A DNA stretch of 64,000 bases from Ulvibacterium sp. (GTDB lineage Bacteria > Bacteroidota > Bacteroidia > Flavobacteriales > Flavobacteriaceae). The stretch covers positions 1 to 64,000 of the forward strand of contig NZ_JANQOO010000016.1 of NCBI RefSeq assembly GCF_028285715.1, read 5' to 3'. The notes beneath the pieces were generated by a model. It made no database searches, was not told where the DNA came from, and saw only the letters and a program-made list of their open reading frames with translations. Shown here piece after piece: positions 55,091 through 62,999 of this stretch (position 1 is the stretch's first letter; each line of letters begins with the position of its first letter). Both the position numbers and the translations under genes were made by a program.

Positions 55091-56758
55091 CTATTTTTCG
55101 CTAGTTAATTTGCCTTTTTCCAAAGTGAGGATTCGGCCACATCGATCTATCCATTTAGGGTTTTGACTTACTACCATCAAAGCCCATGGACTATCTTTAT
55201 GGGTAAGGAAATCCATAATACGGACAGCCTCTTTTTCATCAAATTGGTCCAAAGGATCCTTAAGAATTATTAATTCAGGTTTTCTTACTATACTACGTGC
55301 CAACACTATTTTTTTGGAAATAGTGTAGGAAATCTGTTTTCCCTCCGGATAAATAATGGTCTTTAGACCGTGGGGCTGTTCCTTTACAAACTCGGTAAGC
55401 CCGGTCTTTTCCAAGGCCCAATAGATATCATCCATGGGTACGTCATCATCACCAAAGGTTATGTTCTCCAAGATAGTGCCCTCAAAAGGCGACTCCTCTG
55501 TGAGCGATTGACCCAAATGTGCACGGTAATAATTAAGATTGAGTCCCCTCAACGACACATTGTTAATGAAGATATCGCCCTCGTCGGGTTCAATTATACC
55601 TGCTATGAGTCTAAGCAATGTGGCCTTACCGGAACCATTGGGTCCCTGTAACAAAATGGTACAACTTGGGGTTATGGTAAGGGAAACATCGTCTATTATC
55701 TTTTTATTGGTTCCTGGTGCCCTAAAAGTCACTTTGTCCAATTCCACGGTAAACCCTTCATGCTCCTTAAATGGTTTTTCTCCTTGTTGGGGCTCCAACT
55801 CCTTATCCACCACTTGACCTAGTTTTTCCAAAGAGGTAAGTACGTCATAAAATGATTCCAATCCCAAAATAAGCTTCTCCACGGAGGCAATGACCAATAG
55901 GATAATAATTTCCGCTGCCACAAACTGACCAATGTTCATTTCCTGGTTGAGCACTAACAAACCACCTATTAAAAGTAGTCCCGCGGTAACCAATACCTTA
56001 AACCCTATCATCTGTATGAACTGTAGTACCAATATCCTAAAGTGGCTTTCCCTAGCTTCCAGATACCCATCTACAAGGCTATCGCTTTTCCTAAGGGCGT
56101 GGTTGGTCCTACCGGAAAGCTTAAAGCTAACAACGGAACGGGCCACCTCTTGTATCCAATGCGCAACCTTGTATTTGTTCTTGGATTCATCCAAACTAGT
56201 TTCCAATCCCCTTTGAATCGTAAATTTAAATACTATGTAAATCAACACTATCAGTAATATCCCGTAGATAATAAAGAAAGGATGGTAAAAGGAAAGCAGT
56301 AGTAGTCCGAAAATAATCTGGAGCAAAGCCGTTGGAAAATCTACCAAGAGCTTGGACAGTCCTTTTTGAATATTCAGGGTATCAAAAAAGCGATTGGCCA
56401 ATTCAGGTGGGTAAAAATTCCGTAATTCGCTCATTCTTATTTTGGGGAATCTATAGGTAAATTCAAAGGAGGCACGCGTGAATATTTTTTGTTGGATATT
56501 TTCGATAATCCTTATTTGCATCAACTGCAATATCCCTGCAAAGGCAACCCCCAGAGTAACCAGTACCACCAGTATTATCCAAGAAGTACTCACTTGGGCT
56601 CCTTGAATGAGGTTTATAATGGCTTGAATACCCAAAGGCAAGGAAAGGGTCACAAGTCCGGCAAAGATGGCATAATAAAAAATTTGAAGTACATCCTTTC
56701 TATCCAATTTAAGCAGCCCTACCAAGCGCTGCCAAGCCGTTAAAATCTTTTTCGCCAT
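55091..56758 (-). CDS. ABC half-transporter with degenerate nucleotide-binding domain
   Basis: This 555-residue protein has an exporter-type membrane domain with about six helices (residues 25-300) and an NBD (about 335-555) whose fold is recognisable but whose catalytic residues are changed. Walker A reads GPNGSGKAT, with Ala379 for Ser. The Q-loop Gln aligns with Thr420. The LSGGQ slot reads ISYTI (476-480). Walker B reads IILKDP, with Lys500 for Asp and Asp501 for Glu. The H-loop His aligns with Gln532. There is no peptidase domain. The frame is intact and the operon neighbours are well kept, so this looks like a functional pseudo-ATPase and not decay. The substrate is unknown. Confidence 0.9.
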   Translation of the reverse strand: MAKKILTAWQRLVGLLKLDRKDVLQIFYYAIFAGLVTLSLPLGIQAIINLIQGAQVSTSWIILVVLVTLGVAFAGILQLMQIRIIENIQQKIFTRASFEFTYRFPKIRMSELRNFYPPELANRFFDTLNIQKGLSKLLVDFPTALLQIIFGLLLLSFYHPFFIIYGILLIVLIYIVFKFTIQRGLETSLDESKNKYKVAHWIQEVARSVVSFKLSGRTNHALRKSDSLVDGYLEARESHFRILVLQFIQMIGFKVLVTAGLLLIGGLLVLNQEMNIGQFVAAEIIILLVIASVEKLILGLESFYDVLTSLEKLGQVVDKELEPQQGEKPFKEHEGFTVELDKVTFRAPGTNKKIIDDVSLTITPSCTILLQGPNGSGKATLLRLIAGIIEPDEGDIFINNVSLRGLNLNYYRAHLGQSLTEESPFEGTILENITFGDDDVPMDDIYWALEKTGLTEFVKEQPHGLKTIIYPEGKQISYTISKKIVLARSIVRKPELIILKDPLDQFDEKEAVRIMDFLTHKDSPWALMVVSQNPKWIDRCGRILTLEKGKLTSEK

Positions 56759-56761
56759 GTA

Positions 56762-57436
56762 TTAAGCTTTTAGGGATTTAAACACCAAATCAATGAAATA
56801 TTGGGTGGGGGTTATGTCTTCATTGCAATCCGTTAAGGATGAAAAGTGTTCCTTTAGGAAATATTGGTGCAAAGATCCTTCGATGATGGTACTTGAAAGA
56901 CTGGATGGGTAAGGATACGTGGAATCCAGGGCCTTTATCATATCACTTATACGGTTTATCAGCCTCTTATAAATCACAAAATACCCTTCCTTGTTTTCCT
57001 CATCAACCTCTTTTGTCAAATAGGATTTTGAATATTCATTGATCACAATCTTGTTCAAGATAACTTCGTTGATATGTGAAAAGGCCGAATCTTCCTTTGT
57101 TTCACGGGTCATTATCTCAATGGCCTTGGTAAGCTTGTCTTTTGTATTGGGAATACTATTGGTAAAAAACACCAATTGATACTCCAACCACCCCCAATAC
57201 CATGAAGTTAGGTATAACAGAAGTTTATGTTTATTTTCAAAATACCTGTAAATGGAGCTTTCATTGGATCCAATCCTAGCACCTAATTTTCTAAATGTAA
57301 AACTTTCGAATCCCATCTCATGTATCATTAAAATACCCTCTTCCACTATTCTTTTTCCAAGAACTGAAGATTCCGGATCCTTGATGAATATTTTTTCATT
57401 AATCCCGATTTTTAATGATTGCAATAGATGCTCCAT
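56762..57436 (-). CDS. TetR-family transcriptional regulator
   Basis: This regulator of about 224 residues has a TetR helix-turn-helix: GKRIVEEGILMIHEMGFESFTFRKLG, then ARIGSNESSIYRYFENKHKLL. A long helical ligand-binding domain follows (WYWGWLEYQLVFFTNSI). I chose the ATG at 57436; upstream codons run through the promoter. It is the first gene of the exporter operon, 3 bases before the ABC gene, and is divergent from the 57593 gene. Palindromes beside its promoter suggest autoregulation. The inducer is unknown. Confidence 0.92.
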   Translation of the reverse strand: MEHLLQSLKIGINEKIFIKDPESSVLGKRIVEEGILMIHEMGFESFTFRKLGARIGSNESSIYRYFENKHKLLLYLTSWYWGWLEYQLVFFTNSIPNTKDKLTKAIEIMTRETKEDSAFSHINEVILNKIVINEYSKSYLTKEVDEENKEGYFVIYKRLINRISDMIKALDSTYPYPSSLSSTIIEGSLHQYFLKEHFSSLTDCNEDITPTQYFIDLVFKSLKA

Positions 57437-57463
57437 GTTTAGTCTTGTTTTATAGTTATCGCA

Positions 57464-57471
57464 CAAATATA
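57464..57471 (-). promoter_or_regulatory. TAnnTTTG -7 element for tetR operon
   Basis: The minus strand reads TATATTTG, 27 bases before the tetR start. The palindrome ATAGTAATACTAT (57472-57484) directly abuts it on the upstream side, inside the promoter spacer. Confidence 0.6.
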
Positions 57472-57510
57472 ATAGTAATACTATCGTTATATAATAGTTT
57501 AACAACTATT
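57472..57510. promoter_or_regulatory. candidate TetR operators in tetR / 57593 intergenic region
   Basis: ATAGTA-A-TACTAT (57472-57484) is a perfect 13-bp palindrome. AATAGTT-TAAC-AACTATT (57493-57510) is a second inverted repeat sharing the ATAGT half-site. The inner AGTAATACT also occurs twice upstream of the 51590 gene. Position over the tetR promoter fits autorepression. Confidence 0.6.
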
Positions 57511-57523
57511 TAACGAAAGTGAC

Positions 57524-57554
57524 ACTTCCATATTTGGAAGTATTGCTATATTTG
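57524..57554 (+). promoter_or_regulatory. promoter and operator-like sites of the 57593 gene
   Basis: TATATTTG (57547-57554) is the -7 element, 38 bases before the GTG start. AGTATTGCT (57539-57547), one mismatch from AGTA-N-TACT, overlaps its first base. ACTTCC-ATATTT-GGAAGT (57524-57541) is a further inverted repeat just upstream. Confidence 0.5.
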
Positions 57555-57592
57555 TAAAAAGGATGGTATGAAACTGATAATATCATAATAAA

Positions 57593-57988
57593 GTGAAACT
57601 ATTTGTAATATTTGTAGGAATTGTTGCCCCCTGTTTTATAGGGAATGCACAACAAACAGGTTTGTTGATCTTGGACGACTACCAAAAAATTGAGACCTCC
57701 TATGCCTCTACCATACATGAAATACAACTTCCCGCAGAAGAGGTGATGGCCATAATGGGCGGTTTGAACGATTGGGACGGAATGAACAACTATTTTAACA
57801 TATTTGGGAGTAAACTAATTGTTGAGCGTATGGATATAAACAGTGATGGATCCAAACAACTTACGCTAAGACGTGAAGATGGTAGGGATTTTTATAATCT
57901 ATTCCAGACTATCACCGCAAAATTAATTCCTATTGCAGTAGAAACCAATTCGGACAATATAGACCTCAAGACCTATAATACGCAATAA
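57593..57988 (+). CDS. small secreted protein, first of a pair divergent from tetR
   Basis: These 131 residues start at GTG and carry a signal peptide (LFVIFVGIVAPCFIGNAQ). The mature part has IHEIQLPAEEVMAIMGGLN and then SDGSKQLTLRREDGRDFYNLF, the core shared with the 58006 and 51590 products. I know no family name. It is divergent from tetR with operator-like palindromes in between, so it is probably in the same regulon as the exporter. The next gene lies 17 bases downstream. Confidence 0.65.
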   Translation: MKLFVIFVGIVAPCFIGNAQQTGLLILDDYQKIETSYASTIHEIQLPAEEVMAIMGGLNDWDGMNNYFNIFGSKLIVERMDINSDGSKQLTLRREDGRDFYNLFQTITAKLIPIAVETNSDNIDLKTYNTQ

Positions 57989-58005
57989 CCTAAATTCAAT
58001 ATAAT

Positions 58006-58395
58006 ATGAAAGCAGTAGTATTTTCCCTAGTATTTATGCTCGCAGGTTTTACGGCCATGGCACAGGACACTAGCGATTTGGTCGAAATTGGCGATGTTAT
58101 GAGCATTAACGTTCCAGAAAATGGAAATTTTGAACACATTCATTTTCCTCGAAAAAATGTTATAATTAAAAGAGGTGCCATAGCTGATATGAAAAGTGTT
58201 CATGGAAACGAGGTATTGGTTACCAACATCAAGATAAAAAGTAACGGAAATACCGTAGTTACCTTAAAACGCAAAAATGGTCGAAAATTTTTCAAACATT
58301 TCCCGTCCGTAAAAGCTGATTTGGAAAATGCATTGACCAAAGGCGAACTAAAAATTGACGATTCTTCCGAAAAGGATGAAATTGCCAGAAGATAG
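58006..58395 (+). CDS. small secreted protein, second of the pair
   Basis: These 129 residues have a signal peptide (VVFSLVFMLAGFTAMAQ) and a basic core, FEHIHFPRKNVIIKRG followed by VTNIKIKSNGNTVVTLKRKNGRKFF. A charged C-terminal tail follows. The core resembles the 51590 product in order and spacing. The protein is probably periplasmic or exported. It lies in one unit with the 57593 gene and is followed by a hairpin with a perfect 10-bp stem. Function unknown. Confidence 0.65.
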   Translation: MKAVVFSLVFMLAGFTAMAQDTSDLVEIGDVMSINVPENGNFEHIHFPRKNVIIKRGAIADMKSVHGNEVLVTNIKIKSNGNTVVTLKRKNGRKFFKHFPSVKADLENALTKGELKIDDSSEKDEIARR

Positions 58396-58420
58396 ATAGC
58401 ACTTAATTTTGTTCTCTCAG

Positions 58421-58478
58421 AGCACCGGCCCACTCACAATCGTATTCGCTAGACGGTTTTGGTCCCAAGGCCGGTGCT
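58421..58478. other. perfect 10-bp stem with a 38-base loop after the 58006 gene
   Basis: AGCACCGGCC (58421-58430) pairs exactly with GGCCGGTGCT (58469-58478). The loop is 38 bases, and TCTATTT follows. It is probably the end of the 57593-58006 transcript, although the loop is long for a simple terminator. Confidence 0.55.
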
Positions 58479-58589
58479 TCTATTTACAAAGGTTTCCAAA
58501 ATCATGGAAATATTTTCTTTATTATCCTTATACCGCTTTATGCCAGACGGAATGTCTTGGTATATTCAATATGTCAGAAAAAGGAAATG

Positions 58590-59513
58590 CTAATATTCTC
58601 CAAACCAATTAAATTTTTTCTCAATTATTTTTGTTTTGGTCTCTTCAATATGTTCCAAAAAAGCCTTTGCCACCGGAGATAGTTTTTTAGAACTTAACCA
58701 AACCAAATTCCATGTTGTTATTATGGGAAGCCCTTTCACGGGAATAATCTGAAGGTCTCCATTGCTCAGCTCGTTCTTAATTCCAATCAAGGGCATTATG
58801 GAACTTCCCAAACCGGCAAGTACGGCCTGCTTTACCGCCTCATTGGATGTAAGTTCCATCTTCTTACGTATAGAAAATCGATTCTGGGTAATAAAATTTT
58901 CCATAGCGCCCCTAGTGGCCGAACCCGGTTCCCTAAAAATCAAGGGGATTTCCTCAAAAAGTTTTTTTCCTTGCCCATGATTTTGTGAGATCATTCCAGA
59001 TGAGCTAACAAAAAACAGCTTGTTCTCCATAAGTTCCACACGATCTATTTTTAATTTTTTGGGGAGAACGGATACCAAGGCAAAATCTACCTCGTTTTGC
59101 TCCAGGCTTTCAACCACTTTGGTTTTGTTGGTTACATCCATTATCAAATCGATTCCCGGATGTTTTTTCATGAATTCCGAAAGAAAGTAGGGGATAACAT
59201 ATTTTCCGGTAGACACTACTGAAATTTTCATACGACCGGCTAGTTGTCCTTCGTAAAATAAGGTTTTATAGTTTATGGCATATACTTCGTTCAGAATTTT
59301 CTCTGCCGCTTCGGCTATTTCCTTACCGAAATCCGTGATAAACAATTTACGTCCAACTACTTCGGTAAGGGGAAGTGAAAACTGGTCTTGAAAATTCTTA
59401 AGCTGAATGGAAACCGCGGGTTGCGTAAGGTGCAGTTCCTCGGAAGCCTTGGTAATACTTTGTGTTTCAGATATTTTAAGAAATATTTTAAGTTGATGCA
59501 GCGTATAGTTCAT
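58590..59513 (-). CDS. LysR-family transcriptional regulator
   Basis: This 307-residue regulator has an N-terminal winged helix (LHQLKIFLKISETQSITKASEEL, then LTQPAVSIQLKNFQ) and a two-lobed effector domain (MKISVVSTGKYVIPYFLSEFM, FALVSVLPKKLK, REPGSATRGAMENF). Length is normal. LysR proteins usually control the divergent neighbour, here isocitrate dehydrogenase, using a region that holds an exact 11-bp direct repeat 22 bases apart. The RExGSxTR segment recalls CbbR/CysB-like regulators, but the effector is unknown. Confidence 0.92.
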   Translation of the reverse strand: MNYTLHQLKIFLKISETQSITKASEELHLTQPAVSIQLKNFQDQFSLPLTEVVGRKLFITDFGKEIAEAAEKILNEVYAINYKTLFYEGQLAGRMKISVVSTGKYVIPYFLSEFMKKHPGIDLIMDVTNKTKVVESLEQNEVDFALVSVLPKKLKIDRVELMENKLFFVSSSGMISQNHGQGKKLFEEIPLIFREPGSATRGAMENFITQNRFSIRKKMELTSNEAVKQAVLAGLGSSIMPLIGIKNELSNGDLQIIPVKGLPIITTWNLVWLSSKKLSPVAKAFLEHIEETKTKIIEKKFNWFGEY

Positions 59514-59578
59514 AATAAAAATTAATATAATTCATAATAAATATAAATATTAATTTATCAATAATGGTGTTATTTTTG
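59509..59578. promoter_or_regulatory. LysR/icd divergent control region
   Basis: TTCATAATAAA occurs exactly twice (59509-59519, 59531-59541), 22 bases apart or two helical turns. ATTAATAT (59521-59528) is inverted at 59547-59554. TATTTTTG (59571-59578) is the icd -7 element, 55 bases before its start. The AT-richness makes the inverted repeat weak evidence; the 11-bp direct repeat is stronger. Confidence 0.45.
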
Positions 59579-59632
59579 CTGCCAATAAATACAATTTAAA
59601 TATTTAAAAATCTCGAAATCCTTAAAAAACGT

Positions 59633-61066
59633 ATGGACAAAATTACAGTAGCAAAAGGTGATGGTATTGGACCGGAAATTATGGACGCAACCTTGGATAT
59701 ACTCATAAACGCGGGCGCACAGCTGGAGATAGATGAAATAGAAATCGGGGAACAGGTATATCTTGCTGGAAATACCGCTGGAATTGCCCCAGAATCTTGG
59801 GAAAGTATTCGTAAAAACAAGGTTTTTCTAAAGGCACCAATAACTACTCCCCAGGGCGGAGGATATAAAAGCCTCAATGTAACCACTAGAAAATCCTTGG
59901 GACTATATGCCAATGTGCGCCCCTGTAAGAGCTTACATCCGTTTATCAGCACCAAACATCCCGATATGGATGTAGTTATTATTCGAGAGAATGAAGAGGA
60001 CCTTTATGCCGGTATAGAGCATCAACAAACGGATGAGGTAGTTCAATGCCTTAAACTGATAAGCCGCCCAGGATGTGAAAAAATAGTACGCTATGCCTTT
60101 GAATTTGCAAAAAAGTACCATCGAAAAAAGGTCACTTGTTTTACCAAGGACAATATTATGAAACAAACGGATGGTCTGTTTCATAAAGTTTTCGATGAAA
60201 TCGCCGCTGAATATCCGGAAATAGAGAACGAACATTGGATCGTAGATATAGGTGCCGCTAAAATGGCGGATACACCGGAGTTGTTCGATGTAATCGTAAT
60301 GCCGAATCTTTACGGGGATGTCCTCTCCGACGTTGCGGCCCAAATAACAGGTTCCGTAGGTTTGGCAGGTTCTGCCAATATAGGCGAGGAGTGCGCCATG
60401 TTCGAAGCCATCCACGGTTCGGCACCACGTAGGGCAGGTCAAAACCTAGCCAATCCGTCTGGGTTATTACAGGGAGCCATAATGATGTTAAACCACTTGG
60501 GACAAACGGATATAGCCGAGAAGGTTCAAAATGCTTGGCTATGTACCATGGAAGAAGGCATTCATACCTATGACATATACAAAGAAGGAATAAGTACAAA
60601 AAAAGTAGGCACCAAAGAGTTTGCAAAAGCGGTAATCGCCAATCTGGGCAAGACGCCCAAAACATTGGCCAAGGTAAGCTATGAAAAAGGGTCGCCTTTA
60701 AATCTACCCAAATACGAGCGTAAACCTCTTGCGGATAAGGTCTTGGTAGGGGTAGACCTATTTGTGCATTGGCCCGGTTTCGACGCCAACGAAATTGGGC
60801 AAATATTGCAGAAGTTAGATAATGAAAAAGTAAAATTGACCATGATTACCAATAGGGGCATAAAAGTGTGGCCCCGTGGGTTTAAAGAGACTTTTTGTAC
60901 CGATCACTGGAGATGCAGGTTCTCCGCAGAGTCCGACCAAATGGAAAAGGATGAAATTGTTAGGCTTATGGGCGATGCCGTAAAGCATAATATCGATGTC
61001 ATCAAAACTGAAAACCTTTATCAATTTGATGGAAAGCAAGCTTTTTCGTTGGGCCAAGGGCAATAG
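59633..61066 (+). CDS. icd: isocitrate dehydrogenase with C-terminal extension
   Basis: This 477-residue enzyme oxidatively decarboxylates isocitrate to 2-oxoglutarate. It has VAKGDGIGPEIMD, the substrate site around KSLNVTTRKSLGLYANVRP, and IIRENEEDLYAGIEH. The metal and dehydrogenase signature MPNLYGDVLSDVAAQITG and EAIHGSAPRRAGQN follow. About 140 residues beyond the usual end (from YERKPLADKVLVGVDLF) match the extended Thermus-type form. It probably uses NADP, but cofactor choice is inferred. Its product is the likely substrate of KorAB earlier in the window. Confidence 0.93.
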   Translation: MDKITVAKGDGIGPEIMDATLDILINAGAQLEIDEIEIGEQVYLAGNTAGIAPESWESIRKNKVFLKAPITTPQGGGYKSLNVTTRKSLGLYANVRPCKSLHPFISTKHPDMDVVIIRENEEDLYAGIEHQQTDEVVQCLKLISRPGCEKIVRYAFEFAKKYHRKKVTCFTKDNIMKQTDGLFHKVFDEIAAEYPEIENEHWIVDIGAAKMADTPELFDVIVMPNLYGDVLSDVAAQITGSVGLAGSANIGEECAMFEAIHGSAPRRAGQNLANPSGLLQGAIMMLNHLGQTDIAEKVQNAWLCTMEEGIHTYDIYKEGISTKKVGTKEFAKAVIANLGKTPKTLAKVSYEKGSPLNLPKYERKPLADKVLVGVDLFVHWPGFDANEIGQILQKLDNEKVKLTMITNRGIKVWPRGFKETFCTDHWRCRFSAESDQMEKDEIVRLMGDAVKHNIDVIKTENLYQFDGKQAFSLGQGQ

Positions 61067-61391
61067 TAGCAAATATGGCAAACCCAATCCTCGGGAAGAA
61101 GAATGTGTTCCCCCCGAGGATGAGGGTGCCATAAAACTGGTACAAGGTGTTTTCTCACCTGTGGAGGCGGCCGATGTGCTTTTATCATTGATTAATGATA
61201 AAATCAAGTTTCACACCGTCCAAGCACTCAACCTGCAAAAAGGCTATCAAGAAGACATCTCGCATTCCGAAGAACGCATCAAGGAATTAAAGGAAGCAAA
61301 AAACATGGTAAAGAATCTTGTGGTAAAAGCCCATAAGGAGGGTATGAAATTGGAAATAAGCAGCCCCATAAAAATCAGCCTTACCAAGTAA
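61029..61391 (+). CDS. small helical protein overlapping the icd end, unknown
   Basis: These 120 residues start at the only in-frame ATG (61029), inside the last 38 bases of icd. After a basic N-terminus comes GAIKLVQGVFSPVEAADVLLSLINDKIKFHTVQALN. A helix (ERIKELKEAKNMVKNLVVKAHKEG) follows, and the end reads LEISSPIKISL. I recall similar small Bacteroidota proteins with an FSxxEAxxxLxxLIxxKI-x-FH pattern, but none with a known role. Overlap with icd implies coupled translation. Confidence 0.65.
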   Translation: MESKLFRWAKGNSSKYGKPNPREEECVPPEDEGAIKLVQGVFSPVEAADVLLSLINDKIKFHTVQALNLQKGYQEDISHSEERIKELKEAKNMVKNLVVKAHKEGMKLEISSPIKISLTK

Positions 61392-61437
61392 TTCCCGTAA
61401 ACCTTATTTTTGCGCTTAATAATCAACGACCACCTAA

Positions 61438-62400
61438 ATGGATTTACATCTATTGGTAGATAATCTTACCAATCCCGCACTTCTTTTTTTCTTTTTAGGC
61501 ATTATTGCCGTACAGCTCAAAAGCGATTTGGAAATTCCACCTAATTCCTCAAAATTCATTTCGCTCTATCTCATGTTCTCCATTGGCTTCAAAGGCGGAC
61601 TCGAGCTTTCGCATAGTGATTTGGATATGGAAATATTGTGGTCCCTGCTTTTTGGGGTATTTCTGGCCCTTTTCGTCCCTATATATGCTTATTTCATCCT
61701 ACGTCGAAAATTCAATGTCGCCAATTCGGGAGCCATAGCAGCGGCCTATGGTTCCGTCAGCGCAGTGACTTTCGTAACGGCCGTTTCCTTTTTGGAAATC
61801 GAACAAATAGGGTTCGGGGGGCATATGGTGGCGGTAATGGCCCTAATGGAGGCGCCTTCAATTATTATTGGGGTCTTGCTAATGGCGTACTTTCAAAAGG
61901 ACAAAAAAAGTGCGGTGAAGCTTAACGGTGTGCTACATCATTCGTTGACCAATGGTAGCGTACTTCTTATTTTGGGAAGTTTGGTTATTGGTTTTTTGGC
62001 CAGTGATCAGCAGGCCAGGGGCATAGAGCCTTTTACCACGGATATTTTTAAAGGATTCTTGGCGGTATTCTTATTGGATATGGGCATAAGTAGTGGAAAA
62101 AAACTAAACGATTTTCTTAAAAAGGGATGGTTTGCTTTTTTCTTTGCCATCATAATTCCCCTAATAAATGGATGTATTGTAGCTGTAGTCAGTTCAACTT
62201 TTACCGAAAGTGTGGGCAATCGGTTTTTATTCGCTATTTTGGCAGCAAGTGCCTCTTACATAGCGGTACCGGCGGCAATGCGTTTAGCTGCACCCCAAGC
62301 CAATCCTAGTCTCTATCTACCTATGGCACTTGCCATTACCTTCCCCTTTAACATCACCTTGGGTATGCCCCTTTACCTTTACATTGTCCAAACGTTTTGA
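61438..62400 (+). CDS. SbtA-like sodium-dependent bicarbonate transporter family permease
   Basis: This 320-residue protein has about ten membrane helices and the Sbt_1 pattern: NLTNPALLFFFLGIIAVQLKSDLEIP, ISLYLMFSIGFKGG, GAIAAAYGSVSAVTFVTAVSFLE and ILAASASYIAVPAAMRLAAP. Cyanobacterial SbtA imports HCO3- with Na+. In heterotrophs the family may supply bicarbonate for carboxylases. No PII-like SbtB gene is adjacent. It follows icd and the small overlapping gene on the same strand. Confidence 0.88.
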   Translation: MDLHLLVDNLTNPALLFFFLGIIAVQLKSDLEIPPNSSKFISLYLMFSIGFKGGLELSHSDLDMEILWSLLFGVFLALFVPIYAYFILRRKFNVANSGAIAAAYGSVSAVTFVTAVSFLEIEQIGFGGHMVAVMALMEAPSIIIGVLLMAYFQKDKKSAVKLNGVLHHSLTNGSVLLILGSLVIGFLASDQQARGIEPFTTDIFKGFLAVFLLDMGISSGKKLNDFLKKGWFAFFFAIIIPLINGCIVAVVSSTFTESVGNRFLFAILAASASYIAVPAAMRLAAPQANPSLYLPMALAITFPFNITLGMPLYLYIVQTF

Positions 62401-62435
62401 TCTAATACCTATCTTTGGTTGAAAGTTGAACCCCT

Positions 62436-62999
62436 ATGGAAAAACACAGATGCGGCTGGTGCCTGGGAGATGACCTATACGAAGCCTATCACGACTACGA
62501 ATGGGGCGTTCCTGTAAAGGACGATGACACCTTATTCGAGTTTCTGATATTGGAATCCTTTCAAGCCGGTCTCAGCTGGATTACCATCCTTAGGAAACGC
62601 GAAAACTTTAGAAAGGCCTTCGATAATTTCGATTACAAGAAAATAGCTGCATATGACCAAAATAAAATCAATGCCCTTCTACAAGATTCCGGTATCGTAA
62701 GAAACAAACTAAAGATACATGCCACGATTACCAATGCCCAAGCCTTTATGGAAGTACGGCGAGAATTTGGAACTTTCAGTGATTACATTTGGGGTTTTGT
62801 AGATGGAAAGCCTATTAAAAACACCTTTAAAAGTTATAGGGAGGCCCCAGCTAATACAGCACTTTCCGATGCCATTAGCAAAGATTTGAAGAAAAGGGGC
62901 TTTAAATTTGTAGGTAGTACCGTGGTCTACGCCCATATGCAGGCAACAGGCATGGTAAATGATCACGAAACCCAATGTTTTAGGTATCATGAGGTATAA
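62436..62999 (+). CDS. tag: DNA-3-methyladenine glycosylase I
   Basis: Tag removes 3-methyladenine from alkylated DNA. The 187-residue enzyme has the N-terminal zinc ligand region HRCGWCLGDDLYEAYHDYEWG, the catalytic LILESFQAGLSWITILRKRENF, and a C-terminal zinc half YAHMQATGMVNDHETQCF. Both halves of the zinc site are present, so it should be active. Its end overlaps the next gene by 11 bases. Confidence 0.95.
   Translation: MEKHRCGWCLGDDLYEAYHDYEWGVPVKDDDTLFEFLILESFQAGLSWITILRKRENFRKAFDNFDYKKIAAYDQNKINALLQDSGIVRNKLKIHATITNAQAFMEVRREFGTFSDYIWGFVDGKPIKNTFKSYREAPANTALSDAISKDLKKRGFKFVGSTVVYAHMQATGMVNDHETQCFRYHEV

Noticed and set aside
57593-58395. Small secreted proteins considered as bacteriocin cargo of the adjacent exporter
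   Set aside because: They carry Sec signal peptides, show no double-glycine leader, and the ABC protein has no peptidase domain.
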